DNA from: Gammaproteobacteria bacterium Milos-ODIII6
Lineage (GTDB): Bacteria; Pseudomonadota; Gammaproteobacteria; Chromatiales; Chromatiaceae
NCBI GenBank assembly: GCA_029228645.1
Contig: JAPTHR010000006.1
Span: 1-64,000 of the forward strand
Length of the DNA: 64,000 bases
Direction of reading: 5' to 3'
Shown: one piece after another, positions 7,469-15,756 of the stretch
How positions within the stretch are numbered: position 1 is the stretch's first letter
Layout of the letters: each line of letters starts with the position of its first letter
Program-made: the position numbers and the translations under genes
Notes under the pieces: generated by a model
What the model was told of the DNA's origin: nothing
Seen by the model: the letters and a program-made list of their open reading frames with translations, nothing else
Database searches by the model: none

Positions 7469-7811
7469 TCCTCCGCCATCGGCTCTACATGCTTAGACTG
7501 TCGATTTTTTTTAACCGCCAGGCCGCCCGACAGACAGGGCATACATGACGGCGGTTCCGGTTTAGGTTTTAACGAATCCGCCCCGGACGAGCATCATCGC
7601 GATCTTGTGAGGTATGACGCCTGAAGTGACCCGAGGGTCGCTGGACGCACAAGCACGGCTCCAGTCAGACGGCAATCTACCGGTTATTAAGCGGCGAGAG
7701 CGTAGTTGTCGTCGTTGGCAACTATAGTTGTACAGCTGGATTTACGAGGTACGCTGTTCCTCGGCATGCACCTCAGGTTTTGCAATCCACGTCGAATGCC
7801 GTGTCGCCCCC
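7432..7811 (-). ncRNA. ssrA: tmRNA (transfer-messenger RNA)
   Basis: The minus strand carries the conserved tmRNA 5' end (GGGGGCGACACGGCATTCG, from 7811 downwards) and the 3' tRNA-like end with T-loop GGTTCAACTCCCGCC and CCTCCACCA, ending at 7432. The tag frame (7690-7719, minus) encodes ANDDNYALAA, followed by two TAA stops (7687-7689 and 7684-7686). tmRNA with SmpB rescues stalled ribosomes and tags the nascent chain for proteolysis. E. coli has ANDENYALAA, so this differs by one acidic swap. smpB lies 234 bases upstream on the same strand. The 3' end is the probable attachment site for the island integrase. Confidence 0.96.
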
Positions 7812-7905
7812 AAGATTGTCGGCTGTGTCAGCCGTCGGGTTTCGGCCTTCCCTGACCGCTCGGCCTCCCCGGTTGCCCGCAGGCGGAAGAGGAAGTCGAG
7901 TGCTG

Positions 7906-7911
7906 ATTATA
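7906..7911 (-). promoter_or_regulatory. Possible -10 element in the tmRNA-smpB gap
   Basis: A perfect TATAAT reads on the minus strand here, inside a short palindrome, about 95 bases upstream of the mature tmRNA 5' end. No convincing -35 is visible at 16-18 bases. If used, it would give a precursor trimmed by RNase P. The rest of 7812-8045 shows no gene. Confidence 0.25.
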
Positions 7912-8045
7912 TCAGCGAACTATGCATTAGGCTCACTCAGACTCGCAAAGTTCCCTGGTCCTGCTTTACGGCAGCCAGCGCAAGATGTGCGCTGATCGAA
8001 ACAGGCGCGCATCCTTGCGGGCTATCCAAGCCGGAAGGGTGCTGA

Positions 8046-8528
8046 TCAGCCGCGTTTAAACAGCCGTTCCTTGTCGCGCTGCCAATCGCGCTCCTTCAGG
8101 TCGGCGCGCTTGTCGTGCAGTTTCTTGCCCTTGCCGATACCGATCTCGAGCTTGGCGCGACCCTTTTTCCAGTACAGCTTCATCGGCACTAGGGTGAAGC
8201 CCTTGCGTTCGACCTGGCCGATCAGCTTATCCAGCTCGAGACGGTGCAGCAGCAGTTTGCGCGCACGCGTGGGTTCCGGCGTGATGTGGGTCGAGGCGGT
8301 CATCAGCGGGGTGATGTTGGCGCCCACCAGGTAGGCCTCGCCCTTCTGGATCATGACGTAGGTGTCGGTGATGTTGACCCGCTTGTCGCGCAGGCTCTTG
8401 ACCTCCCAGCCAAGCAGTGCGACCCCGGCCTCCAGGGTTTCGTTGATGGCATAGTCGTGGCGTGCCTTCTTGTTCAGCGCGATGGTGGAGCCGCTGTCCT
8501 TCTTCTGATTTTTTGCTTTCTTTGCCAT
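8046..8528 (-). CDS. smpB: SsrA-binding protein SmpB
   Basis: A 160-residue basic protein that binds the tRNA-like domain of tmRNA and places it in the A site of stalled ribosomes. Hallmarks are [17 protein letters not shown] at the start, [19 protein letters not shown], and a Lys/Arg-rich C-terminal tail ([15 protein letters not shown]) that occupies the empty mRNA channel. Length is as expected. It is followed on the same strand by ssrA, the usual pairing, with the ratA-ratB genes on the other side. Confidence 0.97.
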   Translation of the reverse strand: MAKKAKNQKKDSGSTIALNKKARHDYAINETLEAGVALLGWEVKSLRDKRVNITDTYVMIQKGEAYLVGANITPLMTASTHITPEPTRARKLLLHRLELDKLIGQVERKGFTLVPMKLYWKKGRAKLEIGIGKGKKLHDKRADLKERDWQRDKERLFKRG

Positions 8529-8651
8529 CGCGGGATTTTACCATGGGCTTGGGTTCCCTCCGGTGCTTGCCAACTTGTTCCGGCCGGAGCCTTCACGGAA
8601 AATAGGTTTTTTTGGCGGACAGTGTCCGCGACAGTCCGGAGTTTCGAGGCT

Positions 8652-10058
8652 ATGGCATTGAGCGTAAACAGCGTCATCCACAACCAGTGGTCCACCCGGA
8701 TGGCCTTCATGCTCGCGGCAATTGGCTCTGCCGTCGGCCTGGGTAATATCTGGAAGTTTCCCTATATCACCGGCGAGTACGGGGGCGGCGCCTTTGTCCT
8801 GGTCTACCTGGTCTGCATCCTGCTGATCGGCATGCCGGTGATGATGGCCGAGATCCTGCTTGGACGGCGCGGGCGGCGCAGTCCGATCAATACCATGCGC
8901 GAACTGGCGCGCGCCGAAAAAACCTCGCCCGCCTGGCGTTTGGTTGGGTGGGGCGGGGTGCTGACCGGCTTTTTGATCCTCTCCTTCTATAGCGTGGTGG
9001 CCGGGTGGGCCTTCGCCTATGTGATCGAAGGGGCCGTCGGGTCTTTCAATGGACTCGATGGTGAGGGGGCCGGGGCGCTGTTCGGGGACCTCACCGATTC
9101 GCCGGGGCGGCTGCTGTTCTGGCACAGCCTGTTCATCATCATGACCACGCTGGTGGTGGCCAAGGGGGTCCGTTCCGGGTTGGAGCGCCTGATCACCTGG
9201 CTGATGCCGCTGTTGTTCGTGCTGCTGGCGGTGTTGGTGGGCTATGCGATGGCGGCCGGTGATTTTGCCCGCGGACTGCACTTTCTGTTCGATGTGAACT
9301 TTGACCGGGTGTTCACCGTCTGCGACGAGGCCGGTGTCTGTACCTTCACCGCGGAACCGGTGCTGGTAGCCATGGGACATGCGTTCTTCACGCTCAGCCT
9401 CGGCATGGGGGCGATCATGGCCTACGGCTCCTATATGCCGCACGATGCCTCGATCGGGAGTTCGACTGTGATGATCGCCCTGGCGGACACGTTGATCGCG
9501 CTGATGGCGGGCCTGGCGATCTTCCCGCTGGTGTTTGCCAACGGCCTGGAGCCCGGCGCAGGCCCGGGGCTGGTATTCGTCAGCCTGCCGATCGCCTTCG
9601 GCGCCATGCCCGGTGGGCAGGTGTTCGGCACGCTTTTCTTCCTGCTGCTGGTGTTCGCCGCGTGGTCGTCCTCGATCTCCCTGGTGGAGCCGGCGGTTGC
9701 CTGGTTGACCGAAGACGAACGCCTCTCACGCCCCAAGGCGGCCGCCATTATTGGTGGCCTGGCCTGGCTGCTCGGCGTCGGCTCGGCGCTGTCGTTCAAT
9801 GTGTGGTCCGGCGAGGAATACCAGGTCTTCGGCAAGACCCTGTTCGACATCAAGGACTACCTGACCGCGAATATCATGTTGCCACTCGGCGGCCTGGCCA
9901 TCGCGCTGTTCACTGGTTGGGCCGTGGGGCACCGTTTGCCCGAGTCCGAGCTTGCGCTGCGCAGTCCCACCCTGTTCCGCGCCTGGTACTTCACTATCCG
10001 ATACATCGCACCCACCGGTATCGTGCTCATCTTCCTCAACGCGATCGGGGTGCTCTAG
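8652..10058 (+). CDS. Sodium:neurotransmitter symporter (NSS) family transporter
   Basis: A 468-residue inner-membrane protein of the LeuT/NSS fold. TM1 carries the Na+/substrate-site signature GSAVGLGNIWKFPY, followed by GEYGGGAFVLVYLV. About eleven to twelve hydrophobic segments follow, with a conserved SLGMGAIMAYGSYM (TM6 region). Bacterial members import amino acids with sodium; the substrate here cannot be read. The chosen ATG at 8652 puts the TM1 motif near residue 20 as in the family; upstream codons in the open frame overlap smpB and are not conserved. It is divergent from smpB, and its TAG overlaps the GTG start of ratA. Confidence 0.9.
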   Translation: MALSVNSVIHNQWSTRMAFMLAAIGSAVGLGNIWKFPYITGEYGGGAFVLVYLVCILLIGMPVMMAEILLGRRGRRSPINTMRELARAEKTSPAWRLVGWGGVLTGFLILSFYSVVAGWAFAYVIEGAVGSFNGLDGEGAGALFGDLTDSPGRLLFWHSLFIIMTTLVVAKGVRSGLERLITWLMPLLFVLLAVLVGYAMAAGDFARGLHFLFDVNFDRVFTVCDEAGVCTFTAEPVLVAMGHAFFTLSLGMGAIMAYGSYMPHDASIGSSTVMIALADTLIALMAGLAIFPLVFANGLEPGAGPGLVFVSLPIAFGAMPGGQVFGTLFFLLLVFAAWSSSISLVEPAVAWLTEDERLSRPKAAAIIGGLAWLLGVGSALSFNVWSGEEYQVFGKTLFDIKDYLTANIMLPLGGLAIALFTGWAVGHRLPESELALRSPTLFRAWYFTIRYIAPTGIVLIFLNAIGVL

Positions 10059-10492
10059 TGCCGGTCGTCGAGAAATCCGCGCTGGTGCCCTTTTCCGATC
10101 AGCAGATGTTCGACCTGGTCAAGGATGTGGTGCGTTACCCTGAGTTCCTGCCCTGGTGCAGTGGCGCCAGCCTGATATCCGATGATGGCCACCAGATATG
10201 CGGCCGCATCGAGGTGAGCCGTATGGGTATTCGCCAGCATTTCTCCACCTGCAATGTTTACGAGGCGCCGGGCAGGATGTCGATTTCGCTGATCGAGGGC
10301 CCCTTCAAATCGCTGCATGGGGAGTGGCGCTTCATTGCCCTGCGCGAGGATGCCTGCAAGGTGGTGCTGGATATGGACTTCGAGTTTTCCGGCCATTTGA
10401 TCAACGCGGCCTTCGGCAAGGTGTTCCAACAGATCGCCAATACCCTGGTGGATTCCTTCTGCAAAAGAGCGAGAGAAGTCTATGGCCGATGA
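10058..10492 (+). CDS. ratA: RatA, START-domain / CoQ10-binding-family protein
   Basis: A 144-residue protein of the polyketide cyclase/START (Coq10) family: VRYPEFLPWCSGASLIS, VSRMGIRQHFSTCN, and the C-terminal FGKVFQQIANTLVDSFCKRA helix. E. coli RatA inhibits 70S ribosome association, and homologues bind ubiquinone; either role is possible. The GTG start at 10058 shares its first base with the TAG of the transporter gene (TAGTG), giving coupled translation. Its location between smpB and ratB is conserved in gammaproteobacteria. Confidence 0.9.
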   Translation: MPVVEKSALVPFSDQQMFDLVKDVVRYPEFLPWCSGASLISDDGHQICGRIEVSRMGIRQHFSTCNVYEAPGRMSISLIEGPFKSLHGEWRFIALREDACKVVLDMDFEFSGHLINAAFGKVFQQIANTLVDSFCKRAREVYGR

Positions 10493-10823
10493 TGCCATTT
10501 CCGTCGAGGTTGCCTACGCGCGCCCGGGCGAACAGCGGATCGTTTCTCTGCAGGTCCCGAAGGGGGCCCGGGTCGGGGAGGCGATTACCCGTTCCGGCAT
10601 AACCGATATCTTTCCCGAGATCGACTTGGGGGAAGCCAAGCTCGGGATCTGGGGAAAGCTCACACGCGAGGAAACGGAGTTGCAGGCGGGTGACCGGGTC
10701 GAAATTTACCGCCCGCTGATCGCGGATCCGAAAGAGGCCCGCAAAAAGCGCGCCGCGGAGGGCAAGGTCATGAAGAAGGGCGCTCGTCAGTTGAACGCGG
10801 ACTCAGAGGACGCCAGCGACTGA
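10482..10823 (+). CDS. ratB: RatB / RnfH-family ubiquitin-like protein
   Basis: A 113-residue protein of the RnfH family (beta-grasp fold): ISVEVAYARPGEQRIVSLQV, the GIWGKLTREETELQAGDRVEIYRPL core and a basic, Lys-rich tail. It overlaps ratA by 11 bases, the common ratA-ratB arrangement. The biochemical role is not settled in the family. It converges on bamE with an 18-base gap. Confidence 0.92.
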   Translation: MADDAISVEVAYARPGEQRIVSLQVPKGARVGEAITRSGITDIFPEIDLGEAKLGIWGKLTREETELQAGDRVEIYRPLIADPKEARKKRAAEGKVMKKGARQLNADSEDASD

Positions 10824-10841
10824 GTCCATCGCGCTGCGTGC

Positions 10842-11348
10842 TCAATCGGAAAAGTCGACCGCGTCGAACAGCCGGCCGATCAGCGATTTCGATTCCGGTG
10901 TCCAGTCCGGCACCTTGACCACCGACGGTTTCTCCACCGGCTTGCGCTCGGCGAGCGGCTGGGGGTGGAGATCCCCGCTCATCCTCACCAGGCGGTCGTC
11001 CTCGAAAAAGACCGTGAAGTAGCGGAACTCGCTGGGCTTGCTGCCGACGCCCTTGGTGAACGGGTAGTCCCAGCGGTCGGCATGGAAGGCATCCTGAAGT
11101 GTCGGCGATCCCAGGATGAACTGCACTTGGCGCCGTGACATGCCCGGCTCTAGCTGGTTCACCTGTTCCTGGGTGACGACATTGCCCTGTTGAATGGTCG
11201 GCCGGTAGATCAGCGGCAGCCTGTCCAGCAGGGTGGGCTGGTAGAGGTCGTCGCGTGAGTTGGCCTGGCGCTCTTCACTGAACAGACTGCAGCCGCCGAG
11301 TGTCATTGTGCCGCACAGGAAAAAGGCTGGAATGAGAAGTCTATGCAT
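10842..11348 (-). CDS. bamE: Outer-membrane assembly lipoprotein BamE
   Basis: A 168-residue lipoprotein of the BAM beta-barrel assembly complex. The N-terminal signal ends in the lipobox LGGC with Cys near residue 20, and the SmpA/OmlA domain contains GNVVTQEQVNQLEPGMSR and VQFILGSPTLQDAFHADRW. The ATG at 11346-11348 gives a normal lipoprotein signal; a longer open frame extends upstream into fur and lacks a signal. Divergent from fur with a 97-base shared control region, an arrangement conserved in many gammaproteobacteria. Confidence 0.95.
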   Translation of the reverse strand: MHRLLIPAFFLCGTMTLGGCSLFSEERQANSRDDLYQPTLLDRLPLIYRPTIQQGNVVTQEQVNQLEPGMSRRQVQFILGSPTLQDAFHADRWDYPFTKGVGSKPSEFRYFTVFFEDDRLVRMSGDLHPQPLAERKPVEKPSVVKVPDWTPESKSLIGRLFDAVDFSD

Positions 11349-11350
11349 GC

Positions 11351-11369
11351 GTATTTGGTTATCATTAGA
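11351..11369. promoter_or_regulatory. Candidate Fur box between bamE and fur
   Basis: gtatttggttatcattaga matches the 19-base palindromic consensus gataatgataatcattatc at 11 of 19 positions, with the right half strongest (atcatta). It lies just upstream of bamE and about 80 bases before fur, so it could mediate fur autoregulation. The match is moderate. Confidence 0.35.
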
Positions 11370-11445
11370 AACAAACAGATCTGGCGAAGGATCATAGCGA
11401 ATCCCCGTCCGGAATACATGTTCGGGATTCGTTTCGGAGTGCGCA

Positions 11446-11871
11446 GTGGAAGACATCGATATCAGGAAGGCCGGTTTGAAAGTGACTCTGCCCAGGGTGA
11501 AAATCCTGCAGGTCCTGGAGCAGGGCGATGTGCACCACATGACCGCCGAGGACGTGTACAAGGCGCTCCTGGAACGCAACGAGGAGATCGGACTGGCGAC
11601 CGTCTACCGGGTCCTGACCCAGTTCGTCGATGCCGGGCTGGTGGAACGCCACCACTTCGAGAGCGGGCAGGCGATCTTCGAACTCCACCACGGTGGGCAC
11701 CACGACCACATCGTGTGTCGCCAATGCGGCAAGGTGGAGGAATTCCTGGATGAAACCATCGAGTGCCAGCAACGCGAGATTGCCAAGCGGCATGGCTTCG
11801 AAATCGAGGATCACTCGCTGATCATCTACGGCAACTGCGTCAAAAAGGATTGCCCGAATCTGAGCGACTGA
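11446..11871 (+). CDS. fur: Ferric uptake regulator Fur
   Basis: A 141-residue metal-dependent repressor. It has an N-terminal winged helix (KVTLPRVKILQVLEQ, LATVYRVLTQFVDAGLV), the metal-binding HHGGHHDHIVCRQCGKVEEF region, and a C-terminal Cys pair (GNCVKKDCPN). With Fe2+ it represses iron-acquisition genes. The start is GTG at 11446 with a GGAG site 7-10 bases upstream. Convergent with recN. Confidence 0.96.
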   Translation: MEDIDIRKAGLKVTLPRVKILQVLEQGDVHHMTAEDVYKALLERNEEIGLATVYRVLTQFVDAGLVERHHFESGQAIFELHHGGHHDHIVCRQCGKVEEFLDETIECQQREIAKRHGFEIEDHSLIIYGNCVKKDCPNLSD

Positions 11872-11910
11872 TCCGCCTGTTGCTATCCAACCGCGCGGAT
11901 TGCCTGCACA

Positions 11911-13572
11911 TCACTCCTGCCGCAGCATCTCGCGCGCATGCGCCAGCGTCTGCTCGGTTATCCTGACCCCGCCCAGCATGCGCGCTATTTCGCTCACCCG
12001 TTTTTCCAGATCCAGTGGCAGGATGGAGGTCTGGGTCGACTTGGCGCGCGTCTGCTTACGCACCTGGAAATGATGGTGCGCCTGCGCCGCCACCTGTGGC
12101 AGGTGGGTGACGCACAGGACCTGGCGGTCCTCGCCGAGGCGATGCAACAGGCGGCCGACGATCTCCGCGACGGCGCCGCCGATGCCGACGTCGACCTCGT
12201 CGAAGATCAGGGTGGGAATCTCCCCGCAACCGGCGGTCGCGACCTGGATCGCCAGCGAGATGCGCGACAACTCACCGCCCGAGGCGGTCTCGCCCAGGGG
12301 GGCGAGTCCCTGTCCCGGGTTGGGTGAGACCATGAAAGCCACCCGATCGATGCCGAATCGGTTCTCCTGTTGCGGGTCCGCTTGCACCGCGACCTGGAAT
12401 TGCCCGCCCGGCATGCTCAGGTCCTGCATGCTGGCGCTGACCATTTTCGAAAGTTTTTTAGCGGCCTGGATGCGCGCCTTGCTCAGCTTGCCGGAGGACT
12501 CGGCATAGGCCTGTTGGCAGGATGCGATCCGTTGCTCGAGGGCGGCCAGATTCTGCTCCGCCTGGGTGAGCGTCTCGAGTTCGTCCTGAAAGCGCTGGTG
12601 CAGGTCCGGCAGCTGCTCGATCCCAGTACGATGCTTGCGCGCCTGGTCATGCAGTGCCGCCAGTGCGTCGTCTATTTTTTGCAGTTGCTGCGGGTCCAGC
12701 TCGAGTCCGTCGCGGTAGTGGCGCAACTCCTGGCTCGCTTCCTCGAGTTGGATCGAGGCGGAATCGAGCATTTTTGCAGACTCCTGCAGCTCGCCATCCA
12801 GGCTTGCGAGCTCACCGAGCTGTCGCGCCAGCCTGGCCAGCTGGCCGGTGAGATCATGCTCGTCCTCGCTGAGTTGCGCCAGGATCTCGCCGCTTTCGGA
12901 TTGCAGCCGGTCCGCGTGGGTCAGGCGGGCGTGCTCGGCCTCGAGGCTTTGCAGATCCCGGGCGATGTCGACCAGCGGTTCCAGCTCCGCAATCTGAAAC
13001 GCCAGGTAGTCCAGCCGATTGGCCCTGTCCTGCGCGGCGCGCTGAAGTTCCGCCAGTTCCTGGCGGGCCTGCTGGAGTGCCTGGAAATCACGACCGACTT
13101 CGGCGAGCCCTGCCTGCAAGCCCCCGAAGGTGTCCAGCAGACGTCGCTGTGCGACGCTTTTGAGCAGCGAGTGGTGCGCGTGCTGACCGTGGATGTCGAG
13201 CAGCAGGGCGCCCAGTTCGCGCAGCGCCGACATCGGTGCTGGGGAGCCGTTGATGTAGGCCCTGGAGCGTCCTTCCCGCACCAGAACACGCCGCAGCAGG
13301 CATAGCCCGTCATCGGCGAGGTCATGCGCTTCCAGCCACGCCGCTGCGCGCGGGCAGTCGCTCAGATCGAAGCCGCTGCTGACCTCGGCCCGCTCGCGCC
13401 CGCGGCGGATCATGCCGGCGGAGCCCTTGTCGCCGAGCGTCAGCCCAAGGGCGTCGATCAGGATGGATTTGCCCGCCCCGGTCTCACCGGTGAGCGCGCT
13501 CATCCCGGCGCCGAATTCGAGCTCCAGGTCGTGCACGATGACCAGGTCCCTGATCGCGAGCTGGGTCAACAT
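11911..13572 (-). CDS. recN: DNA repair protein RecN
   Basis: A 553-residue SMC-like ATPase for double-strand-break repair. The Walker A GETGAGKSIL is near residue 30, followed by long coiled-coil arms (Glu/Gln/Leu-rich, middle third). The ABC signature SGGELSRISLA and Walker B TLIFDEVDVGIGG are near the C-terminus. Length matches E. coli RecN exactly. The ATG at 13570-13572 overlaps the TGA of nadK (TGATG). No LexA box is obvious, because nadK abuts directly; regulation would come from upstream of nadK. Confidence 0.96.
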   Translation of the reverse strand: MLTQLAIRDLVIVHDLELEFGAGMSALTGETGAGKSILIDALGLTLGDKGSAGMIRRGRERAEVSSGFDLSDCPRAAAWLEAHDLADDGLCLLRRVLVREGRSRAYINGSPAPMSALRELGALLLDIHGQHAHHSLLKSVAQRRLLDTFGGLQAGLAEVGRDFQALQQARQELAELQRAAQDRANRLDYLAFQIAELEPLVDIARDLQSLEAEHARLTHADRLQSESGEILAQLSEDEHDLTGQLARLARQLGELASLDGELQESAKMLDSASIQLEEASQELRHYRDGLELDPQQLQKIDDALAALHDQARKHRTGIEQLPDLHQRFQDELETLTQAEQNLAALEQRIASCQQAYAESSGKLSKARIQAAKKLSKMVSASMQDLSMPGGQFQVAVQADPQQENRFGIDRVAFMVSPNPGQGLAPLGETASGGELSRISLAIQVATAGCGEIPTLIFDEVDVGIGGAVAEIVGRLLHRLGEDRQVLCVTHLPQVAAQAHHHFQVRKQTRAKSTQTSILPLDLEKRVSEIARMLGGVRITEQTLAHAREMLRQE

Positions 13573-14447
13573 CAGGGTGGGGACTCCCCCCAACCCAGCT
13601 TGGTGCGCAGGATCTGGTAGTGGTCGTGGCCCGCCGGGTGCAGCAGGCGCAGCGCGGTGTCATGCCGCCGCACGACGATGTCGACGCCGGGCGGGGCCTG
13701 CAGGCTGGCCTGCCCGTCGCAGGTCACGCGCACGTGATCGGGGTCGGTCCTGCCGCTGATCCGGATGGTGATCCGGCTGCTCCCACTCACGACGATGGGC
13801 CGGTTGCTGAGCGTATGCGGACAGATCGGGACCAGCGCCAGGGCATCCAGGCCGGGGCTGAGCAGGGGGCCGCCGCCGGACAGCGCGTAGGCGGTCGAGC
13901 CGGTGGGTGTCGACACGATAAGCCCGTCCGAGCGTTGTGCGCCGAGGAAGCCATTATTGACCCAGGTCTCGTACTCGATCATGCGCGCGATGTTCCACTT
14001 GTGTAGCACCACGTCGTTCAGCGCGAGTTGGTCCTGCTGCCCCTCGATGGAGCAACGCAACAGCATCCGTTCCTCCTGTTCGTAGTCACCGTTGAAGACG
14101 GCCTCGAGCATGTCGCACATCAGGTCCGGTGATATATCCACGAGAAATCCGAGGCGACCGAGGTTGATCCCCAGGAGGGGGATTCCCGAATCGACGAGCT
14201 CGCGCGCCGAGTGCAGCAGGGTGCCATCACCGCCGATCACGATAGCGAGGTCGCATCGCTGCCCCAGGGAAGCGACCGGCAGACCGTCGGGTCGGTTCAG
14301 CAGGTCAGCGGAGTTTTCGCTCAGGCTGACCGCCGCGCCACGTTTTTCCAGGAAGCGGAGCGCGCTCGCCAGGGTATCCAGGAGTTGCGGCGTCGCGTCC
14401 GGTTTCGAGATCAGCGCGATGTGCTTGAAGCTTGTGCGGGTGCTCAC
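13572..14447 (-). CDS. nadK: NAD kinase
   Basis: A 291-residue enzyme that phosphorylates NAD to NADP. The GGDGTLLHSARELV motif carries the catalytic Asp; it also has the NLGRLGFL loop, the ALNDVVLHK segment and the STPTGSTAYALSGGGP motif. The start is GTG at 14445-14447 (VSTRTSFKHIALISKP); longer open frame upstream is not family-like. The stop overlaps the recN start, giving a nadK-recN pair, common in gammaproteobacteria. Confidence 0.95.
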   Translation of the reverse strand: MSTRTSFKHIALISKPDATPQLLDTLASALRFLEKRGAAVSLSENSADLLNRPDGLPVASLGQRCDLAIVIGGDGTLLHSARELVDSGIPLLGINLGRLGFLVDISPDLMCDMLEAVFNGDYEQEERMLLRCSIEGQQDQLALNDVVLHKWNIARMIEYETWVNNGFLGAQRSDGLIVSTPTGSTAYALSGGGPLLSPGLDALALVPICPHTLSNRPIVVSGSSRITIRISGRTDPDHVRVTCDGQASLQAPPGVDIVVRRHDTALRLLHPAGHDHYQILRTKLGWGESPP

Positions 14448-14517
14448 GGCAGAGGTCCTTGATGAAGCGGGAACGCTAGCATGTCGCGGGAGGCGAGAAA
14501 AGCGGCCCGGACGCGCC

Positions 14518-14547
14518 TTGACACTCAAAAAGTTGCCTCCACATAAT
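14518..14547 (+). promoter_or_regulatory. Promoter upstream of hrcA, sigma-70 with sigma-32-like features
   Basis: TTGACA (14518-14523) and CATAAT (14542-14547) with an 18-base spacer form a strong sigma-70 promoter. The same stretch reads as a weaker heat-shock promoter: CTTGACA, 13 bases, then CTCCACATA. No CIRCE element overlaps it. Confidence 0.65.
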
Positions 14548-14618
14548 CATTTGATTGTGCGAACAACCCCGGCAGTGCGAACGGCCTCGCACGACAATGG
14601 CGAACGAGGAATTCCCAG

Positions 14619-15665
14619 TTGACCCAGGCGAACCCGGAAAAAATGAGCGAGCGGGCGCAGCACTTTCTGAAAGTGCTGATCGAGCGCTATATCCGCGAGG
14701 GTCAACCCATCGGCTCGCGCACCCTGGCCCGGGATTCGGGCCTGGATCTCAGCCCGGCCACGATCCGCAACGTGATGTCCGATCTCGAGGACCTCGGCCT
14801 GGTCGTGTCCCCGCACACCTCGGCAGGGCGCATACCGACCGCCGCCGGTTACCGGGTGTTTGTGGATTCGCTGATTTCGCTGCAGCCGCTGAATGCCGAG
14901 GTGCTGGGCCGGCTGCAGGGACAGTTGCCGGCAGCGCGTCCGGGCAGCCACATCATGGAGTCCGCCTCGCAGTTGTTGTCCAACATGACCCGCCTCGCGG
15001 GTGTGGTCATGGTGCCGCAGCGGAACAAGGAGAAGGTGCGCCAGATCGAGTTCGTGCCGCTCTCGGGCACTCGCGTGCTGGCCGTGATCGTCACCTCGGC
15101 AGGGGAGATATTCAATCGCATCATCGAAACCTCGCGTACCTTCGAACGCAGTGAGCTGGAGCAGCTGAGCAACTACATCACCCACCACTACGCCGGGCAC
15201 GATCTCGAGCACGCGCGGCATGAGGTGTTCGACGAGATGCAGTCCACCCGGGCGCAGGTCGACATGCTCATGGCGGAGGCCTTGCGCATGGCCCAGGAGG
15301 CCTTTTCCGGGGATGAGGACGCGCCGGATATGGTCGTTTCGGGCCAGACCAACCTCATGGACTTCGACGAGCTGGCGCAGATGGACCGGCTGCGCGACCT
15401 GTTCCAGGCGTTTACCGAGAAGCAGGAGATACTGCACCTGCTCGATCGTTGCCTGGAGGCCGACGGCGTGCAGATCTTCATCGGCGAGGAGTCCGGCTAT
15501 AACACCCTGCGCGACTGCAGTGTGATCACGGCCCCCTACAAGCTGGACGAACAGGTGGTCGGGGTGCTGGGCGTGATTGGCCCCACCCGCATGGCTTACG
15601 ACAAGGTGATCCCGATCGTGGATGTCACGGCGCAATTGCTCGGCGCGGCCTTGAAAACCGCCTGA
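14619..15665 (+). CDS. hrcA: Heat-inducible transcription repressor HrcA
   Basis: A 348-residue repressor of chaperone genes that in other bacteria binds CIRCE operators and is kept active by GroEL. The N-terminal winged helix has VLIERYIREGQPIGSRTLAR and SPATIRNVMSDLEDLGLV, followed by a GAF-like domain. The TTG at 14619 has a good site (CGAGGAA) 9 bases upstream; an in-frame ATG at 14643 is the alternative and fits many homologues. The gene heads the grpE-dnaK-dnaJ cluster. The grpE heat-shock promoter lies over its last codons. Confidence 0.95.
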   Translation: MTQANPEKMSERAQHFLKVLIERYIREGQPIGSRTLARDSGLDLSPATIRNVMSDLEDLGLVVSPHTSAGRIPTAAGYRVFVDSLISLQPLNAEVLGRLQGQLPAARPGSHIMESASQLLSNMTRLAGVVMVPQRNKEKVRQIEFVPLSGTRVLAVIVTSAGEIFNRIIETSRTFERSELEQLSNYITHHYAGHDLEHARHEVFDEMQSTRAQVDMLMAEALRMAQEAFSGDEDAPDMVVSGQTNLMDFDELAQMDRLRDLFQAFTEKQEILHLLDRCLEADGVQIFIGEESGYNTLRDCSVITAPYKLDEQVVGVLGVIGPTRMAYDKVIPIVDVTAQLLGAALKTA

Positions 15666-15678
15666 GCGCCCCCATCTC
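15650..15678 (+). promoter_or_regulatory. Sigma-32 heat-shock promoter for grpE
   Basis: CTTGAAA (15650-15656), a 13-base spacer, and CCCCATCTC (15670-15678) closely match the RpoH consensus CTTGAAA-N11-16-CCCCATNTA. The -35 lies within the last codons of hrcA, about 80 bases before the grpE start. Confidence 0.8.
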
Positions 15679-15756
15679 CTCCCCCAGAAAGCGCCGTCAT
15701 GCGTCCGCGCGGCGGCTCAAATTATCCAGAAAACAGAAGCTTATGCGGGGTTTTTA

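Noticed and set aside
7345-7548. Short plus-strand frames across the tmRNA gene
   Set aside because: The region is tmRNA by its conserved ends and tag; the frames are by-chance and antisense to it.
14462-15756. CIRCE operator near hrcA or grpE
   Set aside because: No TTAGCACTC/GAGTGCTAA pair could be found; only sigma-70 and sigma-32 promoter elements are visible.
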